From the NCBI RefSeq assembly GCF_018812025.1, contig NC_063050.1, forward strand, positions 13,728,983 through 13,792,982: a stretch of DNA of 64,000 nt, in the 5' to 3' direction. How positions within the stretch are numbered: the stretch's first letter is position 1; each line of letters opens with the position of its first letter. Under the pieces are notes generated by a model, which had not been told where the DNA came from, made no database searches, and saw only the letters and a program-made list of their open reading frames with translations. Of this stretch, positions 43,540 to 56,225 are shown one piece after another. Made by a program: the position numbers and the translations under genes. Origin of the DNA: Megalobrama amblycephala (Eukaryota > Chordata > Actinopteri > Cypriniformes > Xenocyprididae).

Positions 43540-45307
43540 CCCTCAGGGGTCTGAGGATTTTTGGGGCCCTGGAGAAGTTTTGACATGCCCTGACATTTGT
43601 GCTTTTTTCAGTTGTTCATAAACATATTAATGGTAAATGTGTCATTACACTGTATTCAGCACAAACTAGGCTACAATAATATGTGAGGAACATGTATGTA
43701 CATGTTTGTGTTTTTGAAGGAATAACGTTTATGCGTGGTTATTGAAAAAACAAAAAACTTAAGTCACTGAAATAAGGCCAAAAAATATATATATTAAAAC
43801 TGTGTTCACAAGGATTTTGGGTATTGGAGGTTGTAGACTAGAGTTTTTGCTTCAGAATGAAGAAAAATTATCCTTCCTACTCCTTCATATAAAACAATAG
43901 AGAGATTTAAATTTTCTAAGACACTTTTGGTCAAGAAACACAGTATACATGGAGGCGTGAATCCTCATGTATAATGGGTGATTCTCACCTGAGAAGACAA
44001 AAGAATTGAATAATAATGACCTGAAATGACTTGCATATTAATGAGGCCTTTCAGTCAGGTAGGCTGTGAAAAAACCCTCTGTGATCATGCTGATAACAGG
44101 ATTAAAGTCCACTCAGGACAAAAAAAAAACATGATTTTTGTGATCTCATGCATGCACGTATTATTGCACATGATATGAAGAAAATTTTGTATAGGCCTAT
44201 GTTAAATTACACTACCAGTCAAAAGATTGAACACATTGCCATTATAATGTTTTTAAAAGAAGTCTCAAGTCTCTAACCAAATAATGGTTTTCTATTTTAA
44301 TATACTTTAAAATATAATGTATTTCTGTGATGCAAAGCGTCTGAACATTCCTACCTCTAGGGCATTTCATATAGGCTACTATATTTGTTATATTATATAG
44401 CCTAAATGTTGATGTGCAGTTGACAAACTATACATCATTAAAAAGATCCAAGACTCAAGCTTCACATTTTGACTCTTAAAATCTTATATTGACCATAATT
44501 TCTTAATATGATTAAAAGCATACACATTTGGAGAAATATTGATGGATTCTCATATGTTTATATCAATTTTCTATACAGAGGAGTAATATTTATTATTCTA
44601 TATTTATTGTCATCATTATGAGCGCTGGATGCTGTGTTTCTAATTCATACTTGAGCCGGAGGGCGCTCTGCCCCTTTTGTCCACAAATGCCTCAGTAAAA
44701 GAAGAGGCAAATCATGTGACAATCAAGGAACTAACAGAGGCAAGAGATCGCTAAATATGGCTATTCAAAACACTTTTGAAGACAATAAATACACGATTGA
44801 GAAGATGAATGCATGTATTGACTGAATTTGCGTCTGAATAGCGCTCCCTCCGTGGGCGTGGCCGCATTAGCGGATAATGAGCTGAATCACGGACTTCTGA
44901 CATGGCTCTCTTTTCATACAGATTACATAAACACAGAAGGTTTGTTTTCGATTTGACTTATATGTTTTAAAACCTGACATCTTAACGTTTTTTTAGACAT
45001 AAGTATAATTTTTTTGTCATTAGTATTCACTAAGTTACAGTTCATCTTCTAAGAACTATCAGATTGGAGTTCATTCAGAGGGAGACGAGAGATCACGCAT
45101 CATGTTTGTTTTCTTTATTTTACAAAAAGCACAACATTTTGTTTTTACTCTGAGTGTACACAAATGAAAGAAGATATTCCACAGATTAAAATGGTGTATA
45201 ACTCTTAATTGTATGTGCAACATTGACGGAGTATTTTGAGTCTCTTTCACACTGATAAGAAAAAAACCACGGTGGTATCGCCGGCGATACCTTCAGACCT
45301 CAGAGTG
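43540..45307. mobile_element. piggyBac-like TTAA-flanked transposon
   Basis: 1768 bp, flanked by TTAA (43536-43539 and 45308-45311). Ends ccctcaggggtctgagg and ccttcagacctcagagtg are imperfect inverted repeats. No transposase ORF. It is inserted in the gatattaa motif of an LRR intron of gene B. Confidence 0.8.
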
Positions 45308-45460
45308 TTAAGTATTAAATCAGTGATTTTTTGTTTGTTTTTTTACTTTCTGTTCACTTTTGCTTTATTCGTAAATCACTATGATTTGAACAACGTAAGG
45401 AGAATAATCCCTTAAAACATGATTATTCTCGTTTCACTTAAGATTAATGTATGATCTTAC

Positions 45461-45631
45461 GTGAGTTTCTCCAGTTTACAGTGCGGATCCTTCAGTCCAT
45501 CAGAGAGCAGCGTCAGACCTTTATCTCCTATTTTATTCTGAGACAGATCCAGTTTTCTGAGGTGTGAGTTTGATCTCAGAGCTGAAGTTAGAGCAACACA
45601 ACCTTCATCTGTGATCTCACAATCTCTCAAC
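45461..45631 (-). CDS. Gene B LRR exon 4
   Basis: 171 bp, open, acceptor ctacag. It encodes LRDCEITDEGCVALTSAL and [25 protein letters not shown] is RKLDL. It lies in a pseudogene. Confidence 0.75.
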
Positions 45632-45699
45632 CTGTAGAACAATGACACATACTTTCATGTTTTAGATCAGCAGGAACTACACAAGCACAGAAAGTATGG

Positions 45700-46195
45700 T
45701 CGGGTTTCCACCGAAATTACCCAGAACAATTTGTCCCAGGAACTTTATTTTCCCCCAGACCTGTTGATGTCTGCGTTTTCATTGTGGTGTGGAGTACTGT
45801 GAAGTGTAGGCAAATTAGTCCGGTGATGTCGGACTGTGCACGAATTTCCAGTTCCCACTGGATTTTGTCCTCCATATATAAGGATAATAAAGCCTGAACC
45901 TCATCGGCGATCCATCTGTCATATTTATAAAACTCCATTGCTGATTCAAATAGCAAAAAACTCTTACTGCACGTACCGCAACAGACTTTTAAAAATGTTG
46001 AAATAAAATTCTGTGTGGAGTCAACCAATCAAAATGCTATGTGAACTCAACCAATCAGCATGTTCAGTGCCCAAGTCCCACCCCCAAAAGTTCCTGAACT
46101 TTGAAAAAATATGACCTCACAAGCAGGAACTTTTTTGAGGGGGAAATATGTTCCCGGAACTTAATTTAGACCCTGGTCCCAGCAGTCGAAACACA
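45700..46195. mobile_element. MITE (gggtttccaccg type)
   Basis: An insertion between the cagcaggaactacacaagca motif and tgatatttagtactaaatc of the host intron. Inner ends are inverted: caggaactttattttccccc on the left, gggggaaatatgttcccgga on the right. The minus-strand ORF 45717-46028 lies in it and has no domain. Confidence 0.55.
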
Positions 46196-46397
46196 CAGAG
46201 TACCATCCCACCCCTAGTTCCAGCTTATGATATTTAGTACTAAATCTGTGTGGGTTTAATGTTTTTTTTTATTTATTTAATATTTGTTTACTTTTGCTTT
46301 ATTGTGTGTTAATGTAAATCATTTGAACAACATAAGGAGATTAATCCCTTAAAATAATTTCATTAGTGTTTCAATAAAGATTATTGTATGATCTTAC

Positions 46398-46568
46398 ATC
46401 AGTTTCTCCAATTTACAGTTAGGATCCTTCAGTCCATCAGAAAGCAGCATCAGACCTCCATTTCCTATGCTATTCAAAGTCAGATCCAGTTCTCTGAGGT
46501 GTGAGTTTGATCTCAGAGCTGAAGCCAGAGCAGCACAACCTTCATCTGTGATATCACAACTATACAAC
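46398..46568 (-). CDS. Gene B LRR exon 3
   Basis: 171 bp, open. It encodes [18 protein letters not shown] and [20 protein letters not shown], ending NCKLEKLM. NSIGN replaces NKIGD. It lies in a pseudogene. Confidence 0.75.
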
Positions 46569-46795
46569 CTGCAGGACAACGACACAATCTCTCAGTTCAG
46601 TAAGAACTACACAACCACAGAGAGACTGAGATATTAAATACTAAATCTACGTGAGTTTAATGTCTTTTGTTACTTTTTATTTACTTTAGCTTTATTTTTA
46701 TGTTATTGTAACTCACTATGATCCAAAAACATAAGAACAATAATCCCTTAAAACAATTCGTTTTTTTTCCAGTTAAAATTAATGTATGATTTTAC

Positions 46796-46966
46796 CTCAG
46801 TATCTCCAGATTACAGTGAGGATCCTTCAGTCCAGCAGAGAGCAGCGTCAGACATTCATTTCCTATTTTATTATCAGTCAGATCCAGTTCTCTGAGGTGT
46901 GAGTTTGATCTCAGAGCTGAAGCCAAAGCAGCACAACCTACATCTGCGACACCACAACATCTCAAC
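46796..46966 (-). CDS. Gene B LRR exon 2
   Basis: 171 bp, open, donor gtaaaa. It encodes [18 protein letters not shown] and LTDNKIGNECLTLLSAGLKD. The first LRR is the most divergent in this gene (CGVADV where others have CNITAE). It lies in a pseudogene. Confidence 0.75.
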
Positions 46967-47190
46967 CTGCAGAACAATGACACTCACTTCAATCTCTCAG
47001 TTCAGCAAAAAGTACAAAACCACAGAGAGACTGAAATATTAAATACAAAATCAGTGTGGGTTTAATTTTTGTATTACTTTTTGTTAACTTTTGCTTTATT
47101 GTGTGTAATTGTAAATCACTAAAATCCAAAAATGTATAAACAAAAATTAATTTGATTCTTTTTCCACTTAAGATTAATGTATGATCTTAC

Positions 47191-47361
47191 CTCAGTTTCT
47201 CCAGTTTACAATGAGGATCCTTCAGTCCATCAGAGAGCAGCCTCAGACCTCGACCTCCTATTTTGTTCACAGTTAGATCCAGTTCTCTGAGGTGTGATTT
47301 TGATCTCAGAGCTGAAGTCAGAGCAGCACAACCTTCATCTGTGATATTACAATCACTCAAC
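47191..47361 (-). CDS. Gene B LRR exon 1
   Basis: 171 bp, open. It encodes [27 protein letters not shown] and [20 protein letters not shown]. It is the first LRR exon after the broken NACHT exon. Confidence 0.77.
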
Positions 47362-47627
47362 CTGCAGAACAATGACAGACACTTTAATCTCATAGTTTAG
47401 CAGGAACTAAACAACCACAGAGAGACTGAGATATTAAATACTAAATCAGTGTGGGTTTAATGTTTTTATTACATTTTGTTTACTTTTGCTTTATTGTGTG
47501 TTAATTGTAAATTACGATCAGAAAAAAATATATGGATAATCTCTTAAAATAGTATTATTCTAAATGTTCAAATTAAGACTAAGTTCAAGACAAAGATCAG
47601 TCCTCTGTTGATTGTCCTCAGACTTAC

Positions 47628-49169
47628 TGAGCTGATCTGGAGACTTCAACTACAGGCAGGAGCTTCTGAAGTACTTCATCTGCGGACATTTGGTTTTGGC
47701 TTTTTCTTCTGCTTATGTATTTACACAAATGAAACTCATCCAAACACTCGGAAGTTAATAAAACAAAGACAACTGCTGACCACTGTGACGAGGACAATCT
47801 GGTGCTTGAAAGACCTCCAGATCTGAGATATTCCTGGATTTCATTTACTAGAGAATGATCACCCAGTTCATTTAAAGAGTGGAACAGACTGATCGATTTC
47901 TCTGGTGAGGGATTCATTCTTATTCTGGTTTTAATATATTCAATTGTTTTCTCTTCATTGTATGAAGAGCTGCCAGATGCTCCTGAATGCTCAGATGAAC
48001 AAAGCAGAAGACTTTCCCCTGATACAAGCCCAACTCCTGTCTGAAGATCTGAGTGCACAATCCTGAGTACACTGATGCTTCTGTCTCATCAATGCCACAC
48101 TCGTTCAGGTCTTCCTCATAGAAGATCAGGTTTCTTTTCACAAGCTGCTGGAATGCCAGTTTCCCCAGTTTGAGGATCATGTCTTCATCTTTCACTTTCT
48201 TCTCATAGTCCTTCTCAAGTTTGATGTTGGACTGAATGATCAGGAAGTGTGTGTACATTTGAGTGAGAGTCTTGGGGATCTCTCCATTCTCAGCTTTACT
48301 CAACATCTTCTCTAGAACAGTGGCTGAGATCCAGCAGAACACTGGGATATGACACATGATGAAGAGGCTCCTTGAAGACTTTAGGTGTGTGATGATTTTA
48401 TCGGCCAGACTCTGATCCCCGATTCTCTTCCTGAAGTATTCCTCCTTCTGTGGCTCATTGAAGCCTCGTACCTCTGTCACTCGATGGACACACTCAGACG
48501 GGATGAGATCAGCTGCTGCGGGTCTGGAGGTGATCCAGATGAGAGCAGAGGGGAGCAGATTCCCTGCAACAAGGTTCGTCAGCAGCACGTCCACTGAGGT
48601 TGATTCAGAAATATTACACAATTTCACACTGAAGTCCAGAGACAGGCGACACTCATCCAGATCATCAAAAACAAAGACAACTTTATATTCACCACTGAAT
48701 GGTTTCATTTCTTTTGCTTCAGGGAAAAGGACATTAAGAAGTTCTGAAAGTCTGAGTTTTTCATCCTTCATTAGGTTTAGCTCTCTGAAAGGAAGTGGAA
48801 ATATGAGCTGGATGTCCTGATTCTCTTTCCCTTCAGCCCATTCTGTACAGAGACTGTTTTTCCAATGCCAGCAACTCCCTTTGTCAGGACAGTTCTGATG
48901 GGTTTGTCTTGTCCAGGTAAAGGTCTGAAGATGTCAGTGCATTTGATCGGTGTGTCCTCTTTTGCTGCTCTGCTGGATTGAGTCTCAATCTGTCTCACCT
49001 CATGCTCATTATTGATCTCTCCACAATCACTCTCTGTGATGTAGAGTTCGGTGTAGATCTCATTCAGCAGTGTTGGGTTTCCATGTTTTGCTGTTCCCTC
49101 ATACAGACACTGAAACTTCTTCCTCAAATTCGATCTAAATGTCTTTGGGCTTCAGCATGTTGATGGTCA
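47628..49169 (-). pseudogene. Gene B FISNA-NACHT exon (broken)
   Basis: Acceptor cagcag and donor gtaagt match gene C. Walker A (GVAGIGKT) and Walker B ([10 protein letters not shown]) are still readable but not in one frame. Lesions: one base lost in the first codons (GAAGCCCAAAG against GAAGCCCTTAAG), giving TGA at 49124; 13 bp lost near 48840, right after SVQ; about 238 bp lost near 47967, removing the helical region after the winged helix (gene C 10254-10492). The largest open part, 47920-48771, keeps sensor-like [10 protein letters not shown] and [15 protein letters not shown]. Confidence 0.9.
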
Positions 49170-49499
49170 CTGCTGTAAGATTAAAATAAAAAAAATTGTT
49201 AGATGGCAATCTGCATTTGCAATATAGTTGTTAGATAACTAAAATGCATATAATATGCATAATTTTATATTGTGTCATAATATTAGTATGTCTTTATCAT
49301 TCACATTTAAGGTTTAACACAATATAAGAGAAACAGAGAAAACACACCAGAAGGTGAGTCGGAAAATGGTGAAATGCAGTGGTGGAATGTACTCCTATAG
49401 TTCAGAAGAGCATCACGCTAACAATGCCAAAGTCTTGAGTTTGATTACCAGGGAATGAAATGACTCTCTGATATAGAAATATATATACATTGAATTCAA

Positions 49500-50290
49500 A
49501 GTGTCAGGCACAGAACCAAAACTGAACCCAACTGCAGAGCAGACATGAAAGTTGGGATCCTGACACTACCTCCTAGATGGAGGCATCCCAACTTCACTAA
49601 CAGAACAGCAACAGATCAAATGGAGAAAAATATTATCCAACTCAAACTAGAACCTATATAAAGTCCAAGGGGGAGCCAACTGAACAAACCATGGAGGTTC
49701 AAGCAGATCCAGCCAGGGTTCCACCAAAGTATCCCCTGGAGCTGTCACAAAGGTCTCCTCCACCCACCCTTCCTTTTCTGAAGCTGCCTGAAATTATTGG
49801 CATAGGCAGGGAGCAGGGGTTGACATTAACATCCGCTAATGCAATGAAGAGATAAAGAAGTCAGGGACCAAAGATGGTCAACTCCCAAAAAACGTAGGGT
49901 TCAAAACAAACGGACTGTAACCATAAGGTCTGGGAGGCAGGATTAACAGAGAAAGTGGGCCATTCCCCCGGCAAGAGCTCCATCTACTTGATGTGGCGAA
50001 CGTAGTCAAACATCTCACAGTCAGTTCATGACTTCAAGTGACCCAACTGTTCATCGAGTCCAGCAAGGAAAAAAGGTAATTAAATGGAACTCGCCAAAAT
50101 CTAGCTTCAAGGAGAGGTTGTGCATATTCATTGATTGCAAACTGCTCTGAAACTGTGAGTCTGTAGAATGCGTAACAGTGGTGCGTTTTCACTTTACAAC
50201 GTGTAGCACTGATATATATGTAATTAGCTAAATCACAGCCTTTTAAATTTTAATAATCACAGTAAGCTGTATCGTGATTCCTGGTTTTCC
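49500..50290. repeat. Intron block duplicated with gene C
   Basis: Matches 13590-14340; shared text includes gacatgaaagttgggatcct and gattaacagagaaagtgggc. Non-coding. Confidence 0.6.
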
Positions 50291-50297
50291 ATCCCAA

Positions 50298-51049
50298 TTT
50301 AAAGGATTACATCACTTTCAAATTAAAATTTCCTGATAATTTACTCACCCCCATGTCATCCAAGATGTCCATGTCCTTTCTTCAGACGAAAAGAAATTAA
50401 GGTTTTTGATGAAAACATTCCAGGATTTTTCTCAATATAGTGGACTTCAATGGACCCAAACGGTTGAAGATCAAAATGACAGCTTTAGTGCAGCTTCAAA
50501 GGGCTTTAAACGGTACCAGATGAGAAACCATCGCTCATTTTCTAAAAAAAATTGAAACAAATTATATGTTTTAACCATAAATGCTCATCTTGAACTAGCT
50601 TTGAACTAGTTTGAACTAAAGTTTGAACTAAATTGTCATATACAATATGCAAGTATATAACAATTAGTTAAAATTTTGACCTGTGGAGGGCAGTAATACA
50701 CTTAGCAGTGTCTACAGTGCAGGAATTCTAATAGAGAAGAAGAAGAGAGCTAGTTCAAGATGAGCATTTATGGTTAAAACGTATATAATTTTTAATTTTT
50801 TTTAGAAAATGGGCGATGGTTTCTCTAGATAAGACCCTTATTTCGTATAAAACGCTATGAAGTTGCACTGAAGCTGTAATTTTGACCTTCAATCGTTTGG
50901 GGTCCATTGAAGTCCACTATAAGGAGAATAATCCTGGAATGTTTTCTTAATTTCTTTTCAACTGAAGAAAGAAGGACATGGACATCTTTCATGACATGGG
51001 GGTGAGGAAATTATCAGGAAATTTTAATTTTAAAGTGAACTACTCCTTT
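50298..51049. mobile_element. Palindromic MITE (aaaggat...tccttt)
   Basis: Inverted ends: aattaaaatttcctgataat with ttactcacccccatgtcat on the left; gacatgggggtgaggaaat with tatcaggaaattttaatttt on the right. The arms continue inward (atagtggacttcaatgga against tccattgaagtccactat). A related copy is at 57536-58045. It is absent from the paralogous site in gene C. Confidence 0.8.
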
Positions 51050-51089
51050 AAGATTCAGATATTTACAATCTTTTATGATTCACACTGCA

Positions 51090-51240
51090 TCGCAACTGCA
51101 CGCTCCACCTGGGGGATCTCCACATACTTTTTGGCCATCTCGCCATTGAGGGTAGTGAGAGCAGAGGAGTGGTCGCAATGGACAGACTCTCAGGCGGGAT
51201 CCCAATTCATCAGTTCAGTTCTGACGTAACGTTGAACGTG
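51090..51240 (-). mobile_element. DIRS fragment shared with gene C
   Basis: gcacgctccacctgggggat and cattgagggtagtgagagca match the gag-like fragment at 14510-14575, and gttgaacgtgactgactg resembles a DIRS terminus. It is a relic of the same insertion, but more deleted. Confidence 0.65.
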
Positions 51241-51395
51241 ACTGACTGATTAAATCAGAGCTGTCAATTAATCAATTAATCTTCATTCTAAAATGCATTG
51301 CATACAGGCATTGAAGACACTACATTTTAACAACTCTATTAAAATAATTTTAAAACAGATACAATAAGATAAAGATACTTTAGTTCATTGTTTAC

Positions 51396-51491
51396 CTAAA
51401 CCCATGATCAGTGTTTCCACTAAGCTTGGGTGGAGGATCCATTGACCGATCATTCTTCATGGACACACAGCTGAATCCTGGAGGGTCCAGT
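51396..51491 (-). pseudogene. Gene B short N-terminal exon (type LDPPGFS)
   Basis: 96 bp, acceptor gcacag, donor gtaaac, open. It encodes [20 protein letters not shown] then [12 protein letters not shown]. It is the counterpart of the truncated 14960-15029 in gene C, so here the exon itself is whole. Called pseudogene because the gene is broken. Confidence 0.7.
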
Positions 51492-51499
51492 CTGTGCAT

Positions 51500-52690
51500 T
51501 GAAGTTAAACACAAGTGAATGTAATTCACACTCTCTTATTATTATGGTTATGTTTGATTATTTCTGTTCTGAGACTTTCATTTTGAAGTTTTTTTTTTCT
51601 GGTGTATGTGAATTCCTGTTTCCTGTGTTTACTTCCTGTTTCATTGGTTTCCATGGGTTCTAGTGTGTTCTTAGTTGCTTCCATAGTTACTGATTTGGTT
51701 CTTCACCTGTGTCTTGTTTAGTTAAACGTCACCCTTATACTCCTCACTTTAATCAGATCATTGTTGTTTATTGTCTTTGTGTAAATGCAAAGCAGTTTAA
51801 GTTACATTTATGTGCTCCCTTGACTGTTCGATTATCTTGTTTATTTGAATAAATACTGCTGCAAACATCCCTGTCTCTACTCACTAAATACTTTAATATT
51901 TCCATCATGTTGGAAAACACTCTTATGAGAATAATTTCTGTTAAGCTTGTGTATATTTTTAGTTAAAGCTGTTAAGTTATTAAGAAATAGTGTCATGTAT
52001 GTTTTTTTTCTTTGCACTTTATATAAAGACCACTAGGTAGTGCTCGAGGCATATGTTTTCCTTGATTGGCTTTTCTTCAAGAGATATACATTATTGTTGT
52101 TGAAAACGAAAGCAAAAGAGTTACGATTGTTCGTTTTACCGTGAAATGAGAGTTCAGTGTCTTCAGTGATTTTTCGATTTCAGCTTCAAATGATTATGAA
52201 AACAAGATAATCAAGGTAAAACGATTATTGTGCCGCTGCCGCATTCTGACCCACACACTTTCCTTTTCTTTACAGTGGTGCACTTTCGTTCCTCCCTAAA
52301 CCAAACTTAACATCCAAATAAGTGAGTGTTGTAAAATGCAGTATACTGTACAGTATACAGTAAACTGCGGGACATGCTTGATATAAAACACTGTTATTAA
52401 AATCGTATTAAGCCATAAAAGAGATGCTGTTCACTAGGCGGTCTCCTGTGCACGGGACGGGGCGGAACACACACAAGCAAAGTATACTGTGGGCTTAAGA
52501 TACGTGCTTAAACAGTCAAATAGCCTACACACACAAATATGTTGAAATGCTGTTTCTTCTCCGATATTTACAAAATTTACATCTGATATGGGTTTCAGAA
52601 TTAGGTGTGGCAAAATGGCTCAATAGCGCCACCTTATGCTATTGGAGATTTTATAGCAAGTGCACATCCACATATCGGAGCTGCTGATTA
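51500..52690. repeat. Intron blocks shared with gene C
   Basis: 51500-52160 matches 15040-15720; 52180-52450 (atgattatgaaaacaagata) matches 18320-18550; 52485-52560 matches 22440-22510; 52565-52680 matches 22985-23050. No gene. Confidence 0.6.
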
Positions 52691-52691
52691 A

Positions 52692-53660
52692 AGGTGCCCT
52701 CGAATGAAAAATTGAATTTATCTTGGCATAGTTAAATAACAAGAGTTCAGTACATGGAAATGACATACAGTGAGTCTCAAACTCCATTGTTTCCTCCTTC
52801 TTATATAAATCTCATTTGTTTAAAAGACCTCAGAAGAACAGGCGAATCTCAACATAACACCGACTGTTACGTAACAGTCGGGGTGTACGCCCCCAATATT
52901 TGCATATGCCAGCTCACGTTTCCAACATTATAAAAGGCATTAGACAAGGGCAGCCAGTATTAACGTCTGGATGTGCACAACCAAATCATCAGACTAGGTA
53001 AGCAAGCAAGAACAATAGCGAAAAATGGCAGATGGAGCAATAATAACTGACATGATCCATGATAACATGATATTTTTAGTGATATTTGTAAACTGTCTTT
53101 CTAAATGTTTCGTTAGCATGTTGCTAATGTACTGTTAAATGTGGTTAAAGTTACCATCGGTTATTACTGTATTCACGGAGACAAGAGAGCCGTCGCTATT
53201 TTCATTTTTAAACACTTGCAGTCTGTATAATGCATAAACAACTTCATTCTTTATAAATCTCTCCAACAGAGTAGCATTAGCCGTTAGCCACGGAGCACTA
53301 TCAAACTCATTCAAAATCAGAAGTAAACAATATAACAGTATACAATACTCACATAATCCGATGCATGCATGCCGCATGCATGATGAACACTATGTAAAGA
53401 TCCATTTTGAGGGTTATATTAGCTGTGTAAACTGTGTTTATGCTGGTTAAAGCAAGCGCAAGCTCTGTGGGCGTGGACCACGGGATTTAAAGGGGCCGCA
53501 GCATAAAATCGGCGCGTTTATAATGATGCCCCAAAATAGGCAGTTAAAAAAATTAATAAAAAAAAATCTATGGGGTATTTTGATCTGAAACTTCACAGAC
53601 ACATTCAGGGGACACCTTAGACTTATATTACATCTTTTAAAAACATAATCTAGGGCACCT
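52692..53660. mobile_element. TTAA-flanked transposon (aggtgccct ends)
   Basis: 969 bp, ends aggtgccct / agggcacct, flanked by TTAA (52688-52691 and 53661-53664). The host sequence gctgattaagacatttt is restored by removing it (compare 24788). piggyBac-like by target site; no transposase. An internal inverted motif ccgactgttacgtaacagtc lies near 52860. Minus-strand ORFs 53135-53377 and 53447-53728 show no domain. Confidence 0.78.
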
Positions 53661-53763
53661 TTAAGACATTTTAATATCTTCTGTAATGCATTGCTTACGG
53701 ACACTGAACAGTTCTTTCTTTGTTTCAACAGAGATGTAATAAATGGTTTAGTTCAGTGTTTAC

Positions 53764-53868
53764 CTAATCCCAGAATCACTAAGCTTAGGTGGAGGATCCA
53801 TTGACCAGTCACTCTTCATGGACACACAGCTAGGTTCAGATGACTTCGGTCTTTGCATCTGGACTGAA
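53764..53868 (-). pseudogene. Gene B short N-terminal exon (type [10 protein letters not shown])
   Basis: 105 bp, acceptor tttcag, donor gtaaac. It encodes [20 protein letters not shown] then WSMDPPPKLSDSGIR. Compared with the gene C copies it has an in-frame 9-bp deletion (GHT lost) and SDR is SDW. Open frame. Confidence 0.7.
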
Positions 53869-53970
53869 CTGAAACAAAATATGAAGGGAAATTAGAATGA
53901 GACACTGATGATGATTTATTACTGAATAACAATATTAATATTAATTAATTAATATAATACAATAACAGCC

Positions 53971-54655
53971 AAGGATCCTATTTTAACGATCTAAGTGCAT
54001 GGTCTAAGGGACATGGCGCAGGTGCACTAGGGTGTGTCCGAATAAACTTTTGCTAGTTTAACGATGGGAAAAATGGTTGGCGTGCCCGGTGCATGGTCTA
54101 AAAGGGTTGTACCTAGTCTCTTAATGAGTAATGGGTGTGTTTTAGGCGTAATGTGCAATAAACTGATCAGAGTGTCATCTCCCATTGCCTTAAAAGCCAG
54201 TTGTGCTTGCGCCATGGCGGATTCGCTATTTACATGGCGGAATTTGCAAGTGGAAAGAGAGGAAACCTTTTATTTTTAATATTTGGCATTTGTGTGCTGC
54301 TGCGCATCCCTGTGTGTAACAAGCAGAGTGTACGTGCGTTGTGCACCCGCCTATAGGCACATATTAGTAATGCGCTCTTTAAATAACAAAATAAATATTG
54401 CGCCATTGACTTTTTAGACCAGGTTTAAGTTGGTCAATAGCACAGTCTATTTCAGTTAGCTCACAATAGCAATACGCTGACAATGCACCTGAACACACCT
54501 CGTTTTCCGGCCAGCATGCCCATGGGCGCACAAATGGGTGCAAATGCATTTGCTATTTAAACAACGTGGCACAGAACGTGAAAATGATAACTGAGTCAGA
54601 CTAAAACTAGCAAAAAACACTTGCATCGTGCTTGGGCCCTGCATGATAGGGCCCT
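53971..54655. mobile_element. Dispersed repeat, fuller copy
   Basis: Left end aggatcctattttaacgatc, right end atagggccct, weakly inverted. It shares about 540 bp with 26418-26990. ORFs 54027-54279 and 54456-54644 are part of it. Confidence 0.6.
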
Positions 54656-54832
54656 AAGACTTTAATTTAAGATTCACATTTTACTGTAGTAGTACACTAA
54701 ACTGTGTAAGAGGGAAGTACAAAGTCCAAAACATGAAATCATAAAGAGCAAAGCTTACATTTTGTAAACCAAAAACACAACCCTACCAAGTTGGAAAAAT
54801 AAACTCAAACATACTTTCAATTTGAAATCCAC

Positions 54833-54879
54833 CTCAGGGGAGCAGATTCGGTGTCCGCCGATTTGCGCGTCGAACTTCT
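54833..54879 (-). pseudogene. Gene B leader exon 2 relic
   Basis: agaagttcgacgcgcaaatc after acceptor cctcttttag, ending ctgag before gtggattt. 47 bp against 125 bp in gene C; the difference is a block deletion within the exon. Confidence 0.5.
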
Positions 54880-54966
54880 CTAAAAGAGGAAGATGAAATT
54901 GTCAACAAAACAACATATGAACATTGAAACAACAATAATAGATGTATGAGGATTTCAGGAAGTATC

Positions 54967-55035
54967 CGCGTTTGTACTACTGAGGTTTGAAAGAGTTAAA
55001 GATGCCACGACTACGTGGAGGTCAGGACAAGAATC
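54967..55035 (-). promoter_or_regulatory. Gene B first-exon relic
   Basis: ctctttcaaacctcagtagt and caaacgcgg match the gene C first exon, but where C reads gcg followed by gtacttcc this copy reads gcggatacttcc, so the GT donor is lost by one inserted base. A different donor could be used. Confidence 0.4.
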
Positions 55036-55097
55036 ACAGTGAGCATGCGTTAATCAAACAACGATTATACATAGAGCAAATAATAGGCTACACAAAT

Positions 55098-55555
<458 letters not shown>

Positions 55556-55684
55556 AGGGATACTTCAGGATTTAGCATTAAGCTTTGTATTAGTAGAATA
55601 CCACTAGTATTTTCGAATTACCATGCTTTCCCCCTTCATATCAGCCCGAGATGAGAGGTTTATGCATTTTTATTCTGTAAAAAA

Positions 55685-55725
55685 CCCTCCGATGACGCAA
55701 AAATCGTCATTTTGCGTCATCGGAG
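55685..55725. repeat. Perfect hairpin, 17-bp stem
   Basis: cctccgatgacgcaaaa and ttttgcgtcatcggagg separated by 7 bases. Followed by tttttt. It carries tgacg/cgtca (CRE-like) sites on both arms. Confidence 0.85.
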
Positions 55726-56225
55726 GCTTTTTTGGCCAGAGGCTTAAAACTACAGCCAGTATAGCAGGTAGTTCCGCATTTTTTCACCACGCCCATACAT
55801 ATGCGCTTTTGAGGTTACTCACGGACATAGATCAAAGATTTTATCAAAAGTGGGTGTCAATTATATTTTTAAGCTTACAGTAATTAACATTATTTTGTTA
55901 TCGTCTGCACTACATCAGTGGTTCATCTCGCAAATTTATCGGTCTCTGCAGTCATCTCAACCAATACAGCAACAGGCTTTTGTGGTAACGTTAGCATAAA
56001 TAGATAAATAGACTAACTCAGTTTTACAGAACAGTGGCTTTACTTTGATAACAGTCAACTTATATGCATCTTATATGTAATTGTCTATCTAACGTTACTT
56101 TGCTAAGTTTGCAGTTTTACTGCTACCTACAACACTACATATAGGCTACTGTGTTATCAGAAATAGAGTCTAGTATCAGCGAGTCTTACCTCTAGGCGAA
56201 TACGCTTAGTACCAGATGGCCCAGG

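Larger units (their letters stand above)
37605..55030 (-). pseudogene. Gene B: NLRC3-like FISNA-NACHT-LRR pseudogene
   Basis: Same exon order as gene C: leader relics at about 55.0 and 54.86 kb, short exons 53764-53868 and 51396-51491, NACHT exon 47628-49169, seven LRR exons and a terminal exon. Lesions visible against gene C: a one-base deletion early in the NACHT exon leading to TGA at 49124-49126; a 13-bp deletion just after Walker A near 48840; a deletion of about 238 bp near 47967; a 158-bp frameshifted LRR exon at 41864; TAA at 37989-37991 in the last LRR exon; no counterpart of the start exon. Five LRR exons remain open, so loss of function is probably recent. The gene may still be transcribed. 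Confidence 0.85.

Noticed and set aside
45717..46028. 103-codon minus-strand ORF
   Set aside because: Entirely within a MITE inserted in an LRR intron.
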